Assembly: GCA_963766175.1 (NCBI GenBank)
Contig: CAVXZE010000001.1
Coordinates: forward strand, 186,001-250,000
Reading direction: 5' to 3'
DNA from: CAVXZE01 sp963766175
GTDB taxonomy: Bacteria > Myxococcota_A > UBA9160 > UBA6930
Length of the DNA: 64,000 nt
A program made the translations under genes and the position numbers. The notes under the pieces are model-generated. The model was not told where the DNA came from and did not search any database. It worked only from the letters and a program-made list of their open reading frames with translations. The first letter of the stretch is position 1. Each line of letters begins with the position of its first letter. Of this stretch, positions 41,604 through 51,008 are shown one piece after another.

Positions 41604-44207
41604 ATGCAATCATCGGATCCGAGCATGACGACCGGGATTCGCGGGCTGGACGCCCTCCTGAAAGGCGTCCTGCCCGGCGACAACATCGTCTGGCAGGTGG
41701 ACGCGATCGAGGACTACCTGGCGTTCGCCACGCCGTACTGCAAGGCGGCGATGAACTCGGGGCGACGGCTGATCTACTTCCGGTTTGCGAAGCACGAGCC
41801 GCTTCTCCCGAGTGATTTCGGAGCCGAGATCCACCACCTGAAACCGGAGGCTGGCTTCGAGGCTTTCATCGCGGACATCCACCGAGTGATCGAAGAGGCG
41901 GGAAGGGGGACCTTCTATGTCTTCGACTGTCTCTCCGACCTCGCGGTCGACTGGTACTCCGACCAGATGCTCGGCAACTTCTTCATGCTCACCTGCCCAT
42001 ACCTCTACGATCTCGAGACCGTTACCTACTTTGGCTTGCTCCGGAACCGCCACTCTTCTCACGCGACGGGTGCGATTTCGGATACGACTCAGCTCCTGCT
42101 GGACGTATACCGTCATGACGGGACGCTCTACGTCCGCCCGCTCAAGGTTCAACATCGGTACTCACCCACCATGGACATGCTGCACGTGTGGACGGAGGAG
42201 GGTTTCCAGCCGGTCACCTCCAGCGCAGCGGTTTCCGAGGTTCTGACCTCCGGAAAGTGGGGCGGGGGACTCGATTCGGAGATCAGCACCGGCTCCTGGG
42301 AGAGGGCCTTCATCCACGCGGAGGAGCTGCTCGAGTCGATCCGGAGCGGGGATGTCCAGGCGGAAGCGGGAAAGCCGCTGCTGGATCGCCTGCTGCGCAT
42401 GGTGATATCGCGCGAGGAGGGGATGCTCGAGTTGGTGGAGCGCTACCTCACCCTCGAAGACATCGTGAGAATCCGCAAGCGCATGATCGGGACCGGACTG
42501 ATCGGCGGGAAGACATTGGGGATGCTGCTGGCCCGGGCAATTCTGAGCCAGCAGAGCGAGCGGCCCGACGAGATCTTCGAGGCACACGACTCCTTCTTCA
42601 TCGGCTCGGACGTCTTCTACACCTATCTGGTTCGAAACGGCGTCTGGTGGGTGCGGCAGAACCAGAGGAATCCGGAAACCTTCCTGGACGGCTCGGACCA
42701 GGCCCGCCAGAACATCCTGACCGGACGGCTCCCCGACTATATCGTGAAGCAGATCGAGAACATGCTCGACTACTTCGGGCAATCGCCGATCATCGTCCGT
42801 TCCAGCTCGCTTCTAGAGGACAATTTCGGCAATTCCTTCGCCGGGAAGTACGAGAGCGTTTTCTGCGCCAACCAGGGCTCCCGCGAGAAGAGGCTGGACG
42901 ATTTCCTCGCCGCCCTGCGAACGATCTACGCCAGCTCCATGAGCGAGAAGGCGCTTCGATACCGCGCGCAGCGCCGCCTGTTGGACCGCGACGAGCAGAT
43001 GGCGCTGCTGGTGATGCGGGTCTCCGGCGAGATGCACGGACGGGATTTCTTCCCCGACATGGCGGGAGTCGGTTTCTCCTTCAACCCGTATGCGTGGAGC
43101 GAGTACATCGACCCGAAGGCCGGGGTGGTGCGACTCGTCTTCGGGCTGGGAACCCGGGCGGTCGATCGCTCCGACGACGACTACACCCGGATCGTGGCCC
43201 TGAACGCGCCCAACCGGCGCCCCGAGGCGAACTTCGACGAGGTCCGTGATCATGCCCAGCAGCGAGTCGATTACCTGGATCTCGAGGCAAATCAGCTGGT
43301 CTCGGGCCTCTTCACCGACCTGGTGACCGCGCATCCGGGGCTGCCGCTGAAAATGGTCGCCTCTCGGGATGCTTCCCCGGTGGGGCGGCGTCGAAGCCCG
43401 GCGGCCTGGGTGCTGACCTTCGACAGCGTGCTCGCCGAGACGAAGTTCGTGGAGGACATGCGGGAGATTCTCGCGACCCTCCAGAGCGTCTACACCCGCC
43501 CGGTGGATATCGAGTTCACCGTCAATTTCTTCGGGTCGGAGGAGTACAAGATCAATCTCCTGCAGTGCCGCACGCTCCAGGTGAAGGGAACCGAAGCCGC
43601 GGCGCTCCCGAGTGTGAAGATCGAAGAGGACGCCCGGATCATCGAGGCGCGCGGCGCGGTGATCGGGCGGAGTCGTCTGATCGACGTGGGTCTGTTCATC
43701 TACGTGGTGCCGGATGTCTACGGGCATCTTCCCATCCAGCAACGCCACGAAGTCGCGAGGCTGCTCGGCGAAATCAACCACGCCTCGGAAGAGCGAGGTG
43801 CGGAGAACATCATGCTGCTCGGCCCGGGACGTTGGGGGACGAGTTCACCGTCGTTGGGAATCCCCGTCTCCTTCGTGGACATCAACCGCGTCTCCGTGCT
43901 CTGCGAGATCGTCGCGATGCGCGAGGACCTAGTTCCCGATGTCTCACTGGGCACACATTTCCTGAGCGAGTTGGTCGAGATGGACATGCTCTACCTCGCG
44001 TTGTTCCCGAAACAGGGCGACAACTACATCCGCACCGATTTCTTCGAGGCGTCGCCCAGCGTCCTCCTCGATCTGGTTCCGTCAGCTGAGAAGTGGCGGG
44101 ACGCAGTGAAGGTGATCGACCCGCGCGATTCCACGGCGGAAGGGGGCGCCGCCAAGCTCAGCGCAGACGCCGTGGAGCAGAAGGTAATCTGCTATTTTGA
44201 GCGTTAG
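41604..44207 (+). CDS. Degenerate KaiC-like domain fused to a PEP-synthase-type ATP-grasp domain
   Basis: An 867-residue protein. Residues about 8-205 follow the KaiC/RadA plan: TGIRGLDALLKGVLPGDNIV and a Walker B-like GTFYVFDCLSDLAVDW, but the P-loop position reads VDAIEDY, so ATP binding there is probably lost. From about 295 the PPDK/PEP-synthase N-terminal ATP-grasp is seen: GLIGGKTLGMLLARAIL, PIIVRSSSLLEDNFGNSFAGKY (in part, Arg399 and following), ALLVMRVSGE. A C-terminal region of about 200 residues holds MLLGPGRWGTSSPSLGIPVS. The phosphohistidine swivel domain and the PEP-binding barrel of PpsA/PPDK are both missing, so it is not a PEP synthase. Function unknown; placed between gdhA and gltBD. 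ATG 41604 overlaps no gene; a second ATG follows at residue 8. Confidence 0.83.
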   Translation: MQSSDPSMTTGIRGLDALLKGVLPGDNIVWQVDAIEDYLAFATPYCKAAMNSGRRLIYFRFAKHEPLLPSDFGAEIHHLKPEAGFEAFIADIHRVIEEAGRGTFYVFDCLSDLAVDWYSDQMLGNFFMLTCPYLYDLETVTYFGLLRNRHSSHATGAISDTTQLLLDVYRHDGTLYVRPLKVQHRYSPTMDMLHVWTEEGFQPVTSSAAVSEVLTSGKWGGGLDSEISTGSWERAFIHAEELLESIRSGDVQAEAGKPLLDRLLRMVISREEGMLELVERYLTLEDIVRIRKRMIGTGLIGGKTLGMLLARAILSQQSERPDEIFEAHDSFFIGSDVFYTYLVRNGVWWVRQNQRNPETFLDGSDQARQNILTGRLPDYIVKQIENMLDYFGQSPIIVRSSSLLEDNFGNSFAGKYESVFCANQGSREKRLDDFLAALRTIYASSMSEKALRYRAQRRLLDRDEQMALLVMRVSGEMHGRDFFPDMAGVGFSFNPYAWSEYIDPKAGVVRLVFGLGTRAVDRSDDDYTRIVALNAPNRRPEANFDEVRDHAQQRVDYLDLEANQLVSGLFTDLVTAHPGLPLKMVASRDASPVGRRRSPAAWVLTFDSVLAETKFVEDMREILATLQSVYTRPVDIEFTVNFFGSEEYKINLLQCRTLQVKGTEAAALPSVKIEEDARIIEARGAVIGRSRLIDVGLFIYVVPDVYGHLPIQQRHEVARLLGEINHASEERGAENIMLLGPGRWGTSSPSLGIPVSFVDINRVSVLCEIVAMREDLVPDVSLGTHFLSELVEMDMLYLALFPKQGDNYIRTDFFEASPSVLLDLVPSAEKWRDAVKVIDPRDSTAEGGAAKLSADAVEQKVICYFER

Positions 44208-44240
44208 AGGTCTCAGTGGCATGGACCCAGTGAGGAGTGG

Positions 44241-47200
44241 ATGAGTCAGACGCGCATGCCGGGAAAGTGCGGATTGTACGATCCCCAGTGGGAGCACGAC
44301 GCGTGTGGCATCGGGGCCGTCGCCAACATTTCCGGCCGGCGTGATCACTCCATCATCGAGTACGGCAACGAGGTGCTGCTCAACCTCATGCATCGCGGGG
44401 CCGCGGGCAGCGATGAATCGACGGGCGACGGAGCGGGTATCCTCTTCCAGATCCCGCACGAGTTCTTCGACGAGGAAGTCAGACGGCTGCGTTTCCGGCT
44501 GCCCGAACGGAACCGCTATGGGGTCGCGATGGTCTTTGGCCCGCGGGATCCGGGCTTTCGCGGACGCTGCGAGGACCTTCTGAACCGGGCCATCGATCAC
44601 CTCGGCCTCAAGGTTCTGGGCTGGCGTGACGTGCCGACCGACAACTCCTGTCTGGGCGAGCTGGCCCGGGAGGCCGAGCCGTCCGTCCGGCAGGTCTTCA
44701 TCGACGGGGTTGGACTGGAAGGCATCGCGCTGGAGCGTCAGCTCTACCTGGCCCGCAAGCGGGCGGAGAGGCTGGTGGCGGAGCACTTCGGGGAGCAGGC
44801 AGAGGACTTCTACCTGAGCTCGATGTCCTGCCGGACCCTGGTGTACAAGGGGATGTTCATGGCCCCGCAGCTGTTCGCGTACTACCCGGATCTTTCGGAC
44901 AGCCGGATCGTCTCGGCGCTGGCGCTGGTTCACCAGCGGTACAGCACCAACACCTTCCCCAACTGGCGTCTGGCCCAGCCGTTCCGCCTGTGTGCGCACA
45001 ACGGTGAGATCAATACGCTGAGCGGCAACAAGAACCGGATGCGGGGGCGCGAGGCTCAGATGTCCAGCCCGCTGCTCGGCGAGGATCTGAGCGACCTGTA
45101 CCCGGTCATCACGCCAGGGGCGAGCGATTCCGCGTGCTTCGACAACGTGCTGGAGCTATTGGTGATGGCCGGCCGGTCGCTGCCCCATGCGATGATGATG
45201 CTGATTCCGGAGGCGTTCACGCCGAGCTACCACATCAGCACGGACAAGCGCGCCTTCTACGAGTACCACGCGGCGATCATGGAGCCGTGGGACGGTCCGG
45301 CGGCCATGGTCTTCACCGATGGCCGACTGGTGGGGGGCACCCTCGACCGGAACGGGCTTCGTCCGGCCCGGTACGTCGTCACCAGCGACGGGTTGATGGT
45401 GCTGGCGAGCGAAGCGGGAGTCATCGACTTCCCGGTGGAGCGGATTCAGTCCAAGGGTCGCCTGCAACCCGGGAAGATGTTCCTGGTCGATACCGCGCAG
45501 GGTCGGATCGTCGTCGACAACGAGGTGAAGGGAAAGATCGCACGCCAGAAGCCGTACCGCCGCTGGCTGGAGAGCAATCAGATCGAGCTGCGCGGGCTCT
45601 TCGGTGTCTCGCGCGCGGTGGAGAGTGACCCGGAAACGACCGCCCAACAGCTTCGGGCTTTTGGCTACACCCGCGAAGAGCTCCAGATGATTCTGGTTCC
45701 GATGGCAGCCAACGGCCAGGAGCCGGTGGGCTCGATGGGTACGGATACGCCGCTGGCGGTCCTGTCGGACAAGCCCAAGCCGCTGTTCAACTACTTCAAG
45801 CAGCTGTTTGCACAGGTCACGAACCCGCCCATCGATCCCCTGCGCGAGGGGTTGGTGATGTCGCTGGTCACGTTCATCGGCAAGCGGCGCAACCTGCTGG
45901 CCGAGACCCCCGAGCACTGCCGCCAGCTGACGCTTCCGCATCCGATCCTGAGCAACGACGACATCGAGCGCCTGCGCGCGGTGAAGCGGGACGATTTCCA
46001 GGTGGAGACGGTAGGCGCGCTGTTCGACATGGACGCGGATGATCCCGGGGGGGCACTTCGGCGCGGGATCGATGCGATGATCGACGCGGCGGAGGCGGCG
46101 ATCCGGCGCGGCGCAGCGCTGCTGATCCTCAGCGATCGGGGTGTTACGGCGCAGCGCGCGCCGATCCCCAGCCTGCTGGCGACCGCCGCACTGCATCACG
46201 GATTGCTGGACCGCGGTCTGCGGGCCGAGGCGGGGCTGGTGGTCGAGAGCGGCGAGCCGCGAGAGGTCATGCACTTCTGCCTGCTCTGCGGCTACGGGGC
46301 AAACGCCGTCAATCCCTATCTCGCCTTCGAGGCGATTCACACGCTCTACGGGCGGGGCGAACTCCCGGAGGTGGCCGACCCCGACCAGTTCTGTGACCAA
46401 TACGTGACTGCGGTGAAGAAGGGCATTCTGAAGACCATGTCCAAGATGGGCATCTCGACGCTGCGCAGCTACCGCGGAGCCCAGCTGTTCGAAGCCGTCG
46501 GTCTGGACCGCAGCGTGATCGATGCCTACTTCGAACGCACCACCTCCCGGATCGGTGGCGCCGATCTGGACGTCATCGCCCGCGAGGCCCTGACCCGTCA
46601 CGGGAAGGCGTTCGGGCAGCCGCCGGCGGGAGCGATCGAGCTGGATTTCGGCGGCGAGTATCACCTCAGGTTGGATGGTGAGCGCCACATGTGGAACCAG
46701 CGAACCATCGCCGGTCTCCAGCACGCCGTGCGCGCCAACGATCCCGCCGCCTACGCGGGGTATGCCAAGCTCGTCGATGATCAGTCGCGCAGCCTGTGCA
46801 CGCTGCGAGGGCTGCTCGACTTCGCGCCGGCGGAGCCCGTGCCGCTGGAAGAGGTCGAGTCCAGGAGCGAGATCGTCAAGCGCTTCTGCACCGGTGCCAT
46901 GTCGCACGGCTCGATCAGCAAGGAGGCGCACGAGTCGGTGGCGATCGCCATGAACCGGCTTGGCGCCATGAGCAACACCGGCGAAGGCGGCGAGGACCCG
47001 GTGCGCTATCAGCCGTTGTCCAACGGGGACTCGAAGAACTCCGCGATCAAGCAGGTGGCGAGCGCCCGGTTCGGGGTGACCATCGAGTATCTGGCCCAAG
47101 CCAAGATGCTGCAGATCAAGATGGCACAGGGGGCCAAACCCGGAGAGGGCGGACAGCTGCCCGGCCACAAGGTGACCGAGGAGATCGCCAGGCTCCGGTA

Positions 47201-48800
47201 CTCGACGCCGGGGGTCACGCTGATCTCGCCGCCGCCACATCACGACATCTACTCGATCGAGGATCTGGCTCAGCTCATCTACGACCTCAAGTGCAGCAAC
47301 CCCGGCGTGAAGGTTTCGGTCAAGCTGGTGGCCGAGGTCGGCGTGGGCACTGTCGCTGCGGGCGTCGCCAAGGCGAACGCCGACGAGGTGCTGATCAGTG
47401 GTCACGACGGTGGCACCGGGGCCAGCCCACTCTCGTCCATCAAGCACGCGGGGATTCCCTGGGAGATCGGCCTGGCCGAGACCCAGCAGACCCTGGTCCT
47501 GAATGGCCTGCGCGACCGGATCGTGGTTCAGGTGGACGGCCAGTTGAAGACGGGGCGGGACGTCGTGGTCGGGGCGCTGCTGGGGGCGGAGAAATTCGGC
47601 TTCGGGACGGCGGCCCTGGTGACACAGGGCTGCATCATGATGCGGAAGTGTCATCTGGGCACCTGTCCGGTCGGGGTGGCGACGCAGACGCCGGAGCTGC
47701 GCGCCAAATTCGCCGGCGACCCGGTGCATCTGGAGCGCTACCTGCTGTTCGTGGCCGAAGAGGTGCGCCGGATCATGGCGCAGCTGGGCTTCCGCAGGTT
47801 CGACGACATGGTTGGGCGCGTGGATCTCCTGCACGGCCGCAAGGCCATCGACCACTGGAAGGCGCGCGGGATCGACTTCTCGACGGTGCTCTGGCAGCCG
47901 GATGCGTCGGAAGGCCGGGCGATCCGCTGCGTGCGGCCGCAGACGGAAACGCTCCAGTCGCATCTGGACTGGCAGATCCTGGAGAAGACGAAGGCCGCGG
48001 TCGAGAACGGTGAGCCCGTGAAGTACGAGGGGTCGATCAAGAATGTCCACCGGGCCGTCGGCGCGATCCTGAGCAACCGGATCGTGAAGCGTCATGGGAT
48101 GCAGGGCCTTCCGGACGGGACGATCGAGGTGACACTGACCGGCTCGGCGGGTCAGAGCTTCGGAGCCTTCCTGGCTGCGGGCGTGACGCTGCGGCTGATC
48201 GGCGATTCGAACGACTACGTCGGCAAGGGACTCTCCGGTGGACGGATCGTGGTCCAGACCCCGCCCACCGCGCGTTTCGCCGCCCACGAGAACATCATCG
48301 TCGGCAATACCCTGCTCTACGGTGCCACCTCGGGCGAGGCCTTCATCAACGGCGTGGCCGGTGAGCGCTTCGCGGTGCGGAACAGCGGGGCGGTGGCGGT
48401 GGTCGAAGGTCTGGGGGATCACGGCTGCGAGTACATGACCGGCGGCACCGTAGTCGTCATCGGGAGAACGGGACGGAACTTCGGGGCGGGAATGAGCGGT
48501 GGCGCCGCCTACGTGCTGGACGAGCACCAGCTGTTCGACACCCTCTGCAACCTGGACATGGTGGACCTGGAGTCTCTCTGGCAGGACGAGGACGAAGCCC
48601 TGCTGCACTTCCTGATCGCGCGGCACCGGAACTGGACGGGGAGCGAGCAGGCCCAGCGGATCCTGGACAACTGGGACGAGATGGCGGGAAAGTTCGTCAA
48701 GGTGCTGCCGATCGAGTACCGCGAGGCGCTCGAGCGGCAGCGCGAGCGCGAGGAGGCGCGGGACCCGTTCACACCCGCTACGGAGGAGGTGTATGGCTAG
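44241..48800 (+). CDS. gltB: Glutamate synthase large (alpha) subunit
   Basis: GOGAT large subunit, which makes two glutamates from glutamine and 2-oxoglutarate. 1519 residues. The glutaminase domain starts at Cys22 in EHDACGIGAVANI, the nucleophile freed by removing a 21-residue propeptide; HRGAAGSDESTGDGAG follows. The synthase domain holds the FMN site and the 3Fe-4S cysteines 1131, 1137 and 1142 (CIMMRKCHLGTC). Loop 4/6 region GAKPGEGGQLPG and SGHDGGTGASPLSS are typical. The C-terminal right-handed beta-helix (GGxxG repeats such as GKGLSGGRIVV) ends the protein. Starts 33 nt after the ATP-grasp gene, and its end overlaps gltD by 8 nt. Confidence 0.97.
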   Translation: MSQTRMPGKCGLYDPQWEHDACGIGAVANISGRRDHSIIEYGNEVLLNLMHRGAAGSDESTGDGAGILFQIPHEFFDEEVRRLRFRLPERNRYGVAMVFGPRDPGFRGRCEDLLNRAIDHLGLKVLGWRDVPTDNSCLGELAREAEPSVRQVFIDGVGLEGIALERQLYLARKRAERLVAEHFGEQAEDFYLSSMSCRTLVYKGMFMAPQLFAYYPDLSDSRIVSALALVHQRYSTNTFPNWRLAQPFRLCAHNGEINTLSGNKNRMRGREAQMSSPLLGEDLSDLYPVITPGASDSACFDNVLELLVMAGRSLPHAMMMLIPEAFTPSYHISTDKRAFYEYHAAIMEPWDGPAAMVFTDGRLVGGTLDRNGLRPARYVVTSDGLMVLASEAGVIDFPVERIQSKGRLQPGKMFLVDTAQGRIVVDNEVKGKIARQKPYRRWLESNQIELRGLFGVSRAVESDPETTAQQLRAFGYTREELQMILVPMAANGQEPVGSMGTDTPLAVLSDKPKPLFNYFKQLFAQVTNPPIDPLREGLVMSLVTFIGKRRNLLAETPEHCRQLTLPHPILSNDDIERLRAVKRDDFQVETVGALFDMDADDPGGALRRGIDAMIDAAEAAIRRGAALLILSDRGVTAQRAPIPSLLATAALHHGLLDRGLRAEAGLVVESGEPREVMHFCLLCGYGANAVNPYLAFEAIHTLYGRGELPEVADPDQFCDQYVTAVKKGILKTMSKMGISTLRSYRGAQLFEAVGLDRSVIDAYFERTTSRIGGADLDVIAREALTRHGKAFGQPPAGAIELDFGGEYHLRLDGERHMWNQRTIAGLQHAVRANDPAAYAGYAKLVDDQSRSLCTLRGLLDFAPAEPVPLEEVESRSEIVKRFCTGAMSHGSISKEAHESVAIAMNRLGAMSNTGEGGEDPVRYQPLSNGDSKNSAIKQVASARFGVTIEYLAQAKMLQIKMAQGAKPGEGGQLPGHKVTEEIARLRYSTPGVTLISPPPHHDIYSIEDLAQLIYDLKCSNPGVKVSVKLVAEVGVGTVAAGVAKANADEVLISGHDGGTGASPLSSIKHAGIPWEIGLAETQQTLVLNGLRDRIVVQVDGQLKTGRDVVVGALLGAEKFGFGTAALVTQGCIMMRKCHLGTCPVGVATQTPELRAKFAGDPVHLERYLLFVAEEVRRIMAQLGFRRFDDMVGRVDLLHGRKAIDHWKARGIDFSTVLWQPDASEGRAIRCVRPQTETLQSHLDWQILEKTKAAVENGEPVKYEGSIKNVHRAVGAILSNRIVKRHGMQGLPDGTIEVTLTGSAGQSFGAFLAAGVTLRLIGDSNDYVGKGLSGGRIVVQTPPTARFAAHENIIVGNTLLYGATSGEAFINGVAGERFAVRNSGAVAVVEGLGDHGCEYMTGGTVVVIGRTGRNFGAGMSGGAAYVLDEHQLFDTLCNLDMVDLESLWQDEDEALLHFLIARHRNWTGSEQAQRILDNWDEMAGKFVKVLPIEYREALERQREREEARDPFTPATEEVYG

Positions 48801-50238
48801 GCCGGATGGATTCCTCGAGCATCAGCGCGAGGACATCGCCCATCGTCCGGTGGCCGAGCGGGTCGAGGACTTCGCCGAAGTCGACCTTCCGCACCCGGAA
48901 GAGACGCTGGTCCGGCAGGCGTCGCGCTGCATGGACTGTGGGATTCCCTTTTGCCACACCGGGTGCCCGGTGCACAACCGCATTCCCGAATTCAACGATC
49001 TGGTGTATCGAGGCAAGTGGCGCGAGGCAAGCGAGAACCTTCACTCCACCAACAACTTCCCGGAGATCACCGGCCGGGTCTGTCCGGCGCCGTGTGAGCC
49101 GGCGTGCACGCTGAGCATCAACGACGCCCCGGTGCTGATCAAGCACATCGAGTACCAGATCGCCGAGCGCGCATTTGCAGAGGGTTGGGTGGAGCCCAGG
49201 CCGTCGCCGCTGCGGACCGACAGGCAGGTGGCGATCGTGGGGTCGGGCCCCGCGGGCCTGGCCGCCGCTCAGCAGCTGGCTCGGGTCGGACACGACGTGG
49301 TGGTGTTCGAAAAGGACGATCGGATCGGAGGCCTGCTCCGCTACGGGATCCCGGACTTCAAGCTGGAGAAGTGGGTGATCGATCGCCGCCTGCGCCAGCT
49401 CGACGCGGAAGGGGTGAAGTTCGAGACCGGCGTCGTGGTGGGAGAGGATCTCTCCGCGCGCTACCTGCGGAGGAACTTCGACGCGATCCTGCTGGCGATG
49501 GGGGCGGGCGAGCCGCGAGGCCTGAGCGTTCTGGGTGCCGCCTTCGACAACGTCCACTACGCCATGGATTTCCTGGTGCAGCAGAACCGGATCGTGGCCG
49601 GGGATCCGCCCCCGGCGGCGACCGCCCGGATCTCGGCCCAGGGCAAGAGCGTCGTGGTCATCGGCGGTGGCGACACGGGCAGCGATTGCGTCGGCACGTC
49701 GCTCCGGCAGCAGGCCCGAGAGGTCCACCAGTTGGAGATCCTTCCGAAGCCGCCCGACGGGAAGAACCCGACGACTCCGTGGCCGATGTGGCCCCAGATC
49801 CTGCGGACCTCCACCTCGCACGAGGAAGGGTGCCAGCGACGCTGGGGCGTTCTGACCAAGAAGCTCTCGGGCAAGAACGTTCGGGCGAGCCAGCTGCACG
49901 GGGTCGAGGTCGAGTGGACCCGCGGGCCCCAGGGCTGGGAGATGAACGAGATCCCCCGCACCGAGTTCGGCATGTCGGTGGATCTGGTGCTGCTCGCGAT
50001 GGGCTTCCTTCACGTGGTCCACACCGGATTCGTCGAGAGCCTGGGCTTGAATCTGGATCAGCAGGGCAACGTGGTGGTGGACGACTACATGACCAGCGAA
50101 GAGGGCGTCTTCGCGGCCGGCGACACCGCACTGGGTGCGTCGCTGGTGGTCACCGCCATCGACGCCGGGCGCGAGGCCGCCCAGAGAATCGACGCATACC
50201 TGATGGGCCATTCGCTATTGCCGAAGTTCTCGGGCTAG
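48793..50238 (+). CDS. gltD: Glutamate synthase small (beta) subunit
   Basis: FAD- and NADPH-dependent partner of GltB, passing electrons through 4Fe-4S clusters. 481 residues. N-terminal cysteine-rich region: SRCMDCGIPFCHTGCPVHN and GRVCPAPCEPACTL bind two 4Fe-4S clusters. FAD-binding VAIVGSGPAGLAAAQQLA, VFEKDDRIGGLLRYGIPDFK, NADPH-binding VVVIGGGDTGSDCVGTS, and C-terminal GVFAAGDTALGASLVVTAI are all as in GltD. The ATG lies 8 nt inside gltB, ensuring coupled synthesis of the two subunits. A hairpin pair with a T-run follows the stop. Confidence 0.96.
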   Translation: MARPDGFLEHQREDIAHRPVAERVEDFAEVDLPHPEETLVRQASRCMDCGIPFCHTGCPVHNRIPEFNDLVYRGKWREASENLHSTNNFPEITGRVCPAPCEPACTLSINDAPVLIKHIEYQIAERAFAEGWVEPRPSPLRTDRQVAIVGSGPAGLAAAQQLARVGHDVVVFEKDDRIGGLLRYGIPDFKLEKWVIDRRLRQLDAEGVKFETGVVVGEDLSARYLRRNFDAILLAMGAGEPRGLSVLGAAFDNVHYAMDFLVQQNRIVAGDPPPAATARISAQGKSVVVIGGGDTGSDCVGTSLRQQAREVHQLEILPKPPDGKNPTTPWPMWPQILRTSTSHEEGCQRRWGVLTKKLSGKNVRASQLHGVEVEWTRGPQGWEMNEIPRTEFGMSVDLVLLAMGFLHVVHTGFVESLGLNLDQQGNVVVDDYMTSEEGVFAAGDTALGASLVVTAIDAGREAAQRIDAYLMGHSLLPKFSG

Positions 50239-50255
50239 CCAGCGGCCTCTCTGGT

Positions 50256-50300
50256 GCCCTCCCCCGGAGGGCCGTGGCGTTCGGGACGCCGGCCGATTTT
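50256..50300 (+). terminator. Likely terminator after gltD
   Basis: Two hairpins in tandem: GCCCTCC-CCC-GGAGGGC (50256-50272) and GGCGT-TCGGG-ACGCC (50276-50290), the latter followed by GGCCGATTTT. It lies just after gltD and before a promoter-like element, so transcription of gltBD probably ends here. The T-run is short. Confidence 0.45.
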
Positions 50301-50321
50301 GCGAAAGGATCGGCAACAGCC

Positions 50322-50351
50322 TTGACTCGTTTCCGTCGCTACCGGTAGGAT
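50322..50351 (+). promoter_or_regulatory. Sigma-70-type promoter for the zapB-like/zapA/fthC/tyrS genes
   Basis: TTGACT (50322-50327), 18-nt spacer, TAGGAT (50346-50351): five and four matches to consensus. It is the only good promoter in the 197-nt gap after gltD and points to the division-gene group downstream. Confidence 0.6.
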
Positions 50352-50435
50352 CTGCCCTGCGACTGGGGTGAAGCCATTCCCGACTCCACATCGACGACGA
50401 GCAAGGACACGAACTTCGAGCGACTCGATCGCCTG

Positions 50436-50648
50436 GTGCGCATTCTCGTGGAGAAGTATCGAGTGCTCCAGGGGGAGAACGCTTCGCTACGCGCCGATCT
50501 GGAGGGGCGCGATTCCCGGATCCGCTCTCTCGACGATCAGATCCTGGAGATGAACCAGAATCGTCAGGATGCCGCCAAGCGCATCGATGATCTGATCGCC
50601 CAGATCGATCACCTGGACGAGCGATTCAGCTCGTCCTCGTCGGACTAG
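50436..50648 (+). CDS. Small coiled-coil protein, ZapB-like
   Basis: A 70-residue (or longer) protein, almost entirely heptad-rich coiled coil: VEKYRVLQGENASLRADLEG then IRSLDDQILEMNQNRQDAAK and RIDDLIAQIDHLDERF, ending in a serine run. It lies 10 nt before zapA. A short coiled-coil gene in front of zapA is common in deltaproteobacteria and it is taken as a ZapB-like division factor that would bundle with ZapA at the Z-ring. The start is uncertain: GTG 50436 is used, but the same frame stays open to 50361 and encodes plausible residues (FERLDRLVRI); an ATT at 50376 is preceded by GGGGTGA at a good distance. Confidence 0.65.
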   Translation: MRILVEKYRVLQGENASLRADLEGRDSRIRSLDDQILEMNQNRQDAAKRIDDLIAQIDHLDERFSSSSSD

Positions 50649-50658
50649 AGCGATTCCG

Positions 50659-50973
50659 GTGCCCAAGCGTACGATTCCCGTCGAAATCCTGGGCCAGGAG
50701 TACCGGATCCGGAGTGATTCGGACGCCTCGACGATCCGCCGCGCGGCCGCGCTGGTGGACGAGACGATGGCGAAGGTGCGGGATCGGACCGGTACCGTGG
50801 ACACCCTGGACATCGCGGTTCTGACTGCCCTCAACATCGCGAACCACTTGATTTCGCTGCGCGATACCGCGGGCACGACTTCCCAGGGGGAGAAGATTCG
50901 CTCCAATGACCTCGGGGAGCTGATCAACCTGGTCGAAGCGGCCATCGCCGACACGGCACCGACGACCCACTGA
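50659..50973 (+). CDS. zapA: Cell division protein ZapA
   Basis: Promotes FtsZ filament bundling at mid-cell. 104 residues (E. coli 109). The N-terminal globular part reads IPVEILGQEYRIRSDSDAST, matching the ZapA opening (VxIxGxxYxI...), followed by IRRAAALVDETMAKVRDRTG and TLDIAVLTALNIANHLI, then a C-terminal helix that forms the tetramer coiled coil. The GTG start lies 10 nt after the ZapB-like gene. The order zapA-fthC is also seen in gammaproteobacteria, where 6S RNA lies between them; here there is no room for it. Confidence 0.9.
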   Translation: MPKRTIPVEILGQEYRIRSDSDASTIRRAAALVDETMAKVRDRTGTVDTLDIAVLTALNIANHLISLRDTAGTTSQGEKIRSNDLGELINLVEAAIADTAPTTH

Positions 50974-51008
50974 ACATCCAGGCCCGGAAGCAACGACTGC
51001 GGGAGCTC

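Noticed and set aside
41604..44207. Annotation as phosphoenolpyruvate synthase
   Set aside because: Only the N-terminal ATP-grasp domain is present; the phosphohistidine swivel and PEP-binding barrel are absent.
45156..48626. Very long open frame on the minus strand opposite gltB (about 1150 codons), and similar ones opposite bamA, rel and smc
   Set aside because: GC-rich codon bias in the true gene leaves the antisense frame free of stops. The translations lack any family motif, while the plus-strand proteins are clear.
50974..51008. 6S RNA between zapA and fthC, as in enterobacteria
   Set aside because: Only about 35 nt, or none if fthC starts at the CTG inside the zapA stop, separate the genes.
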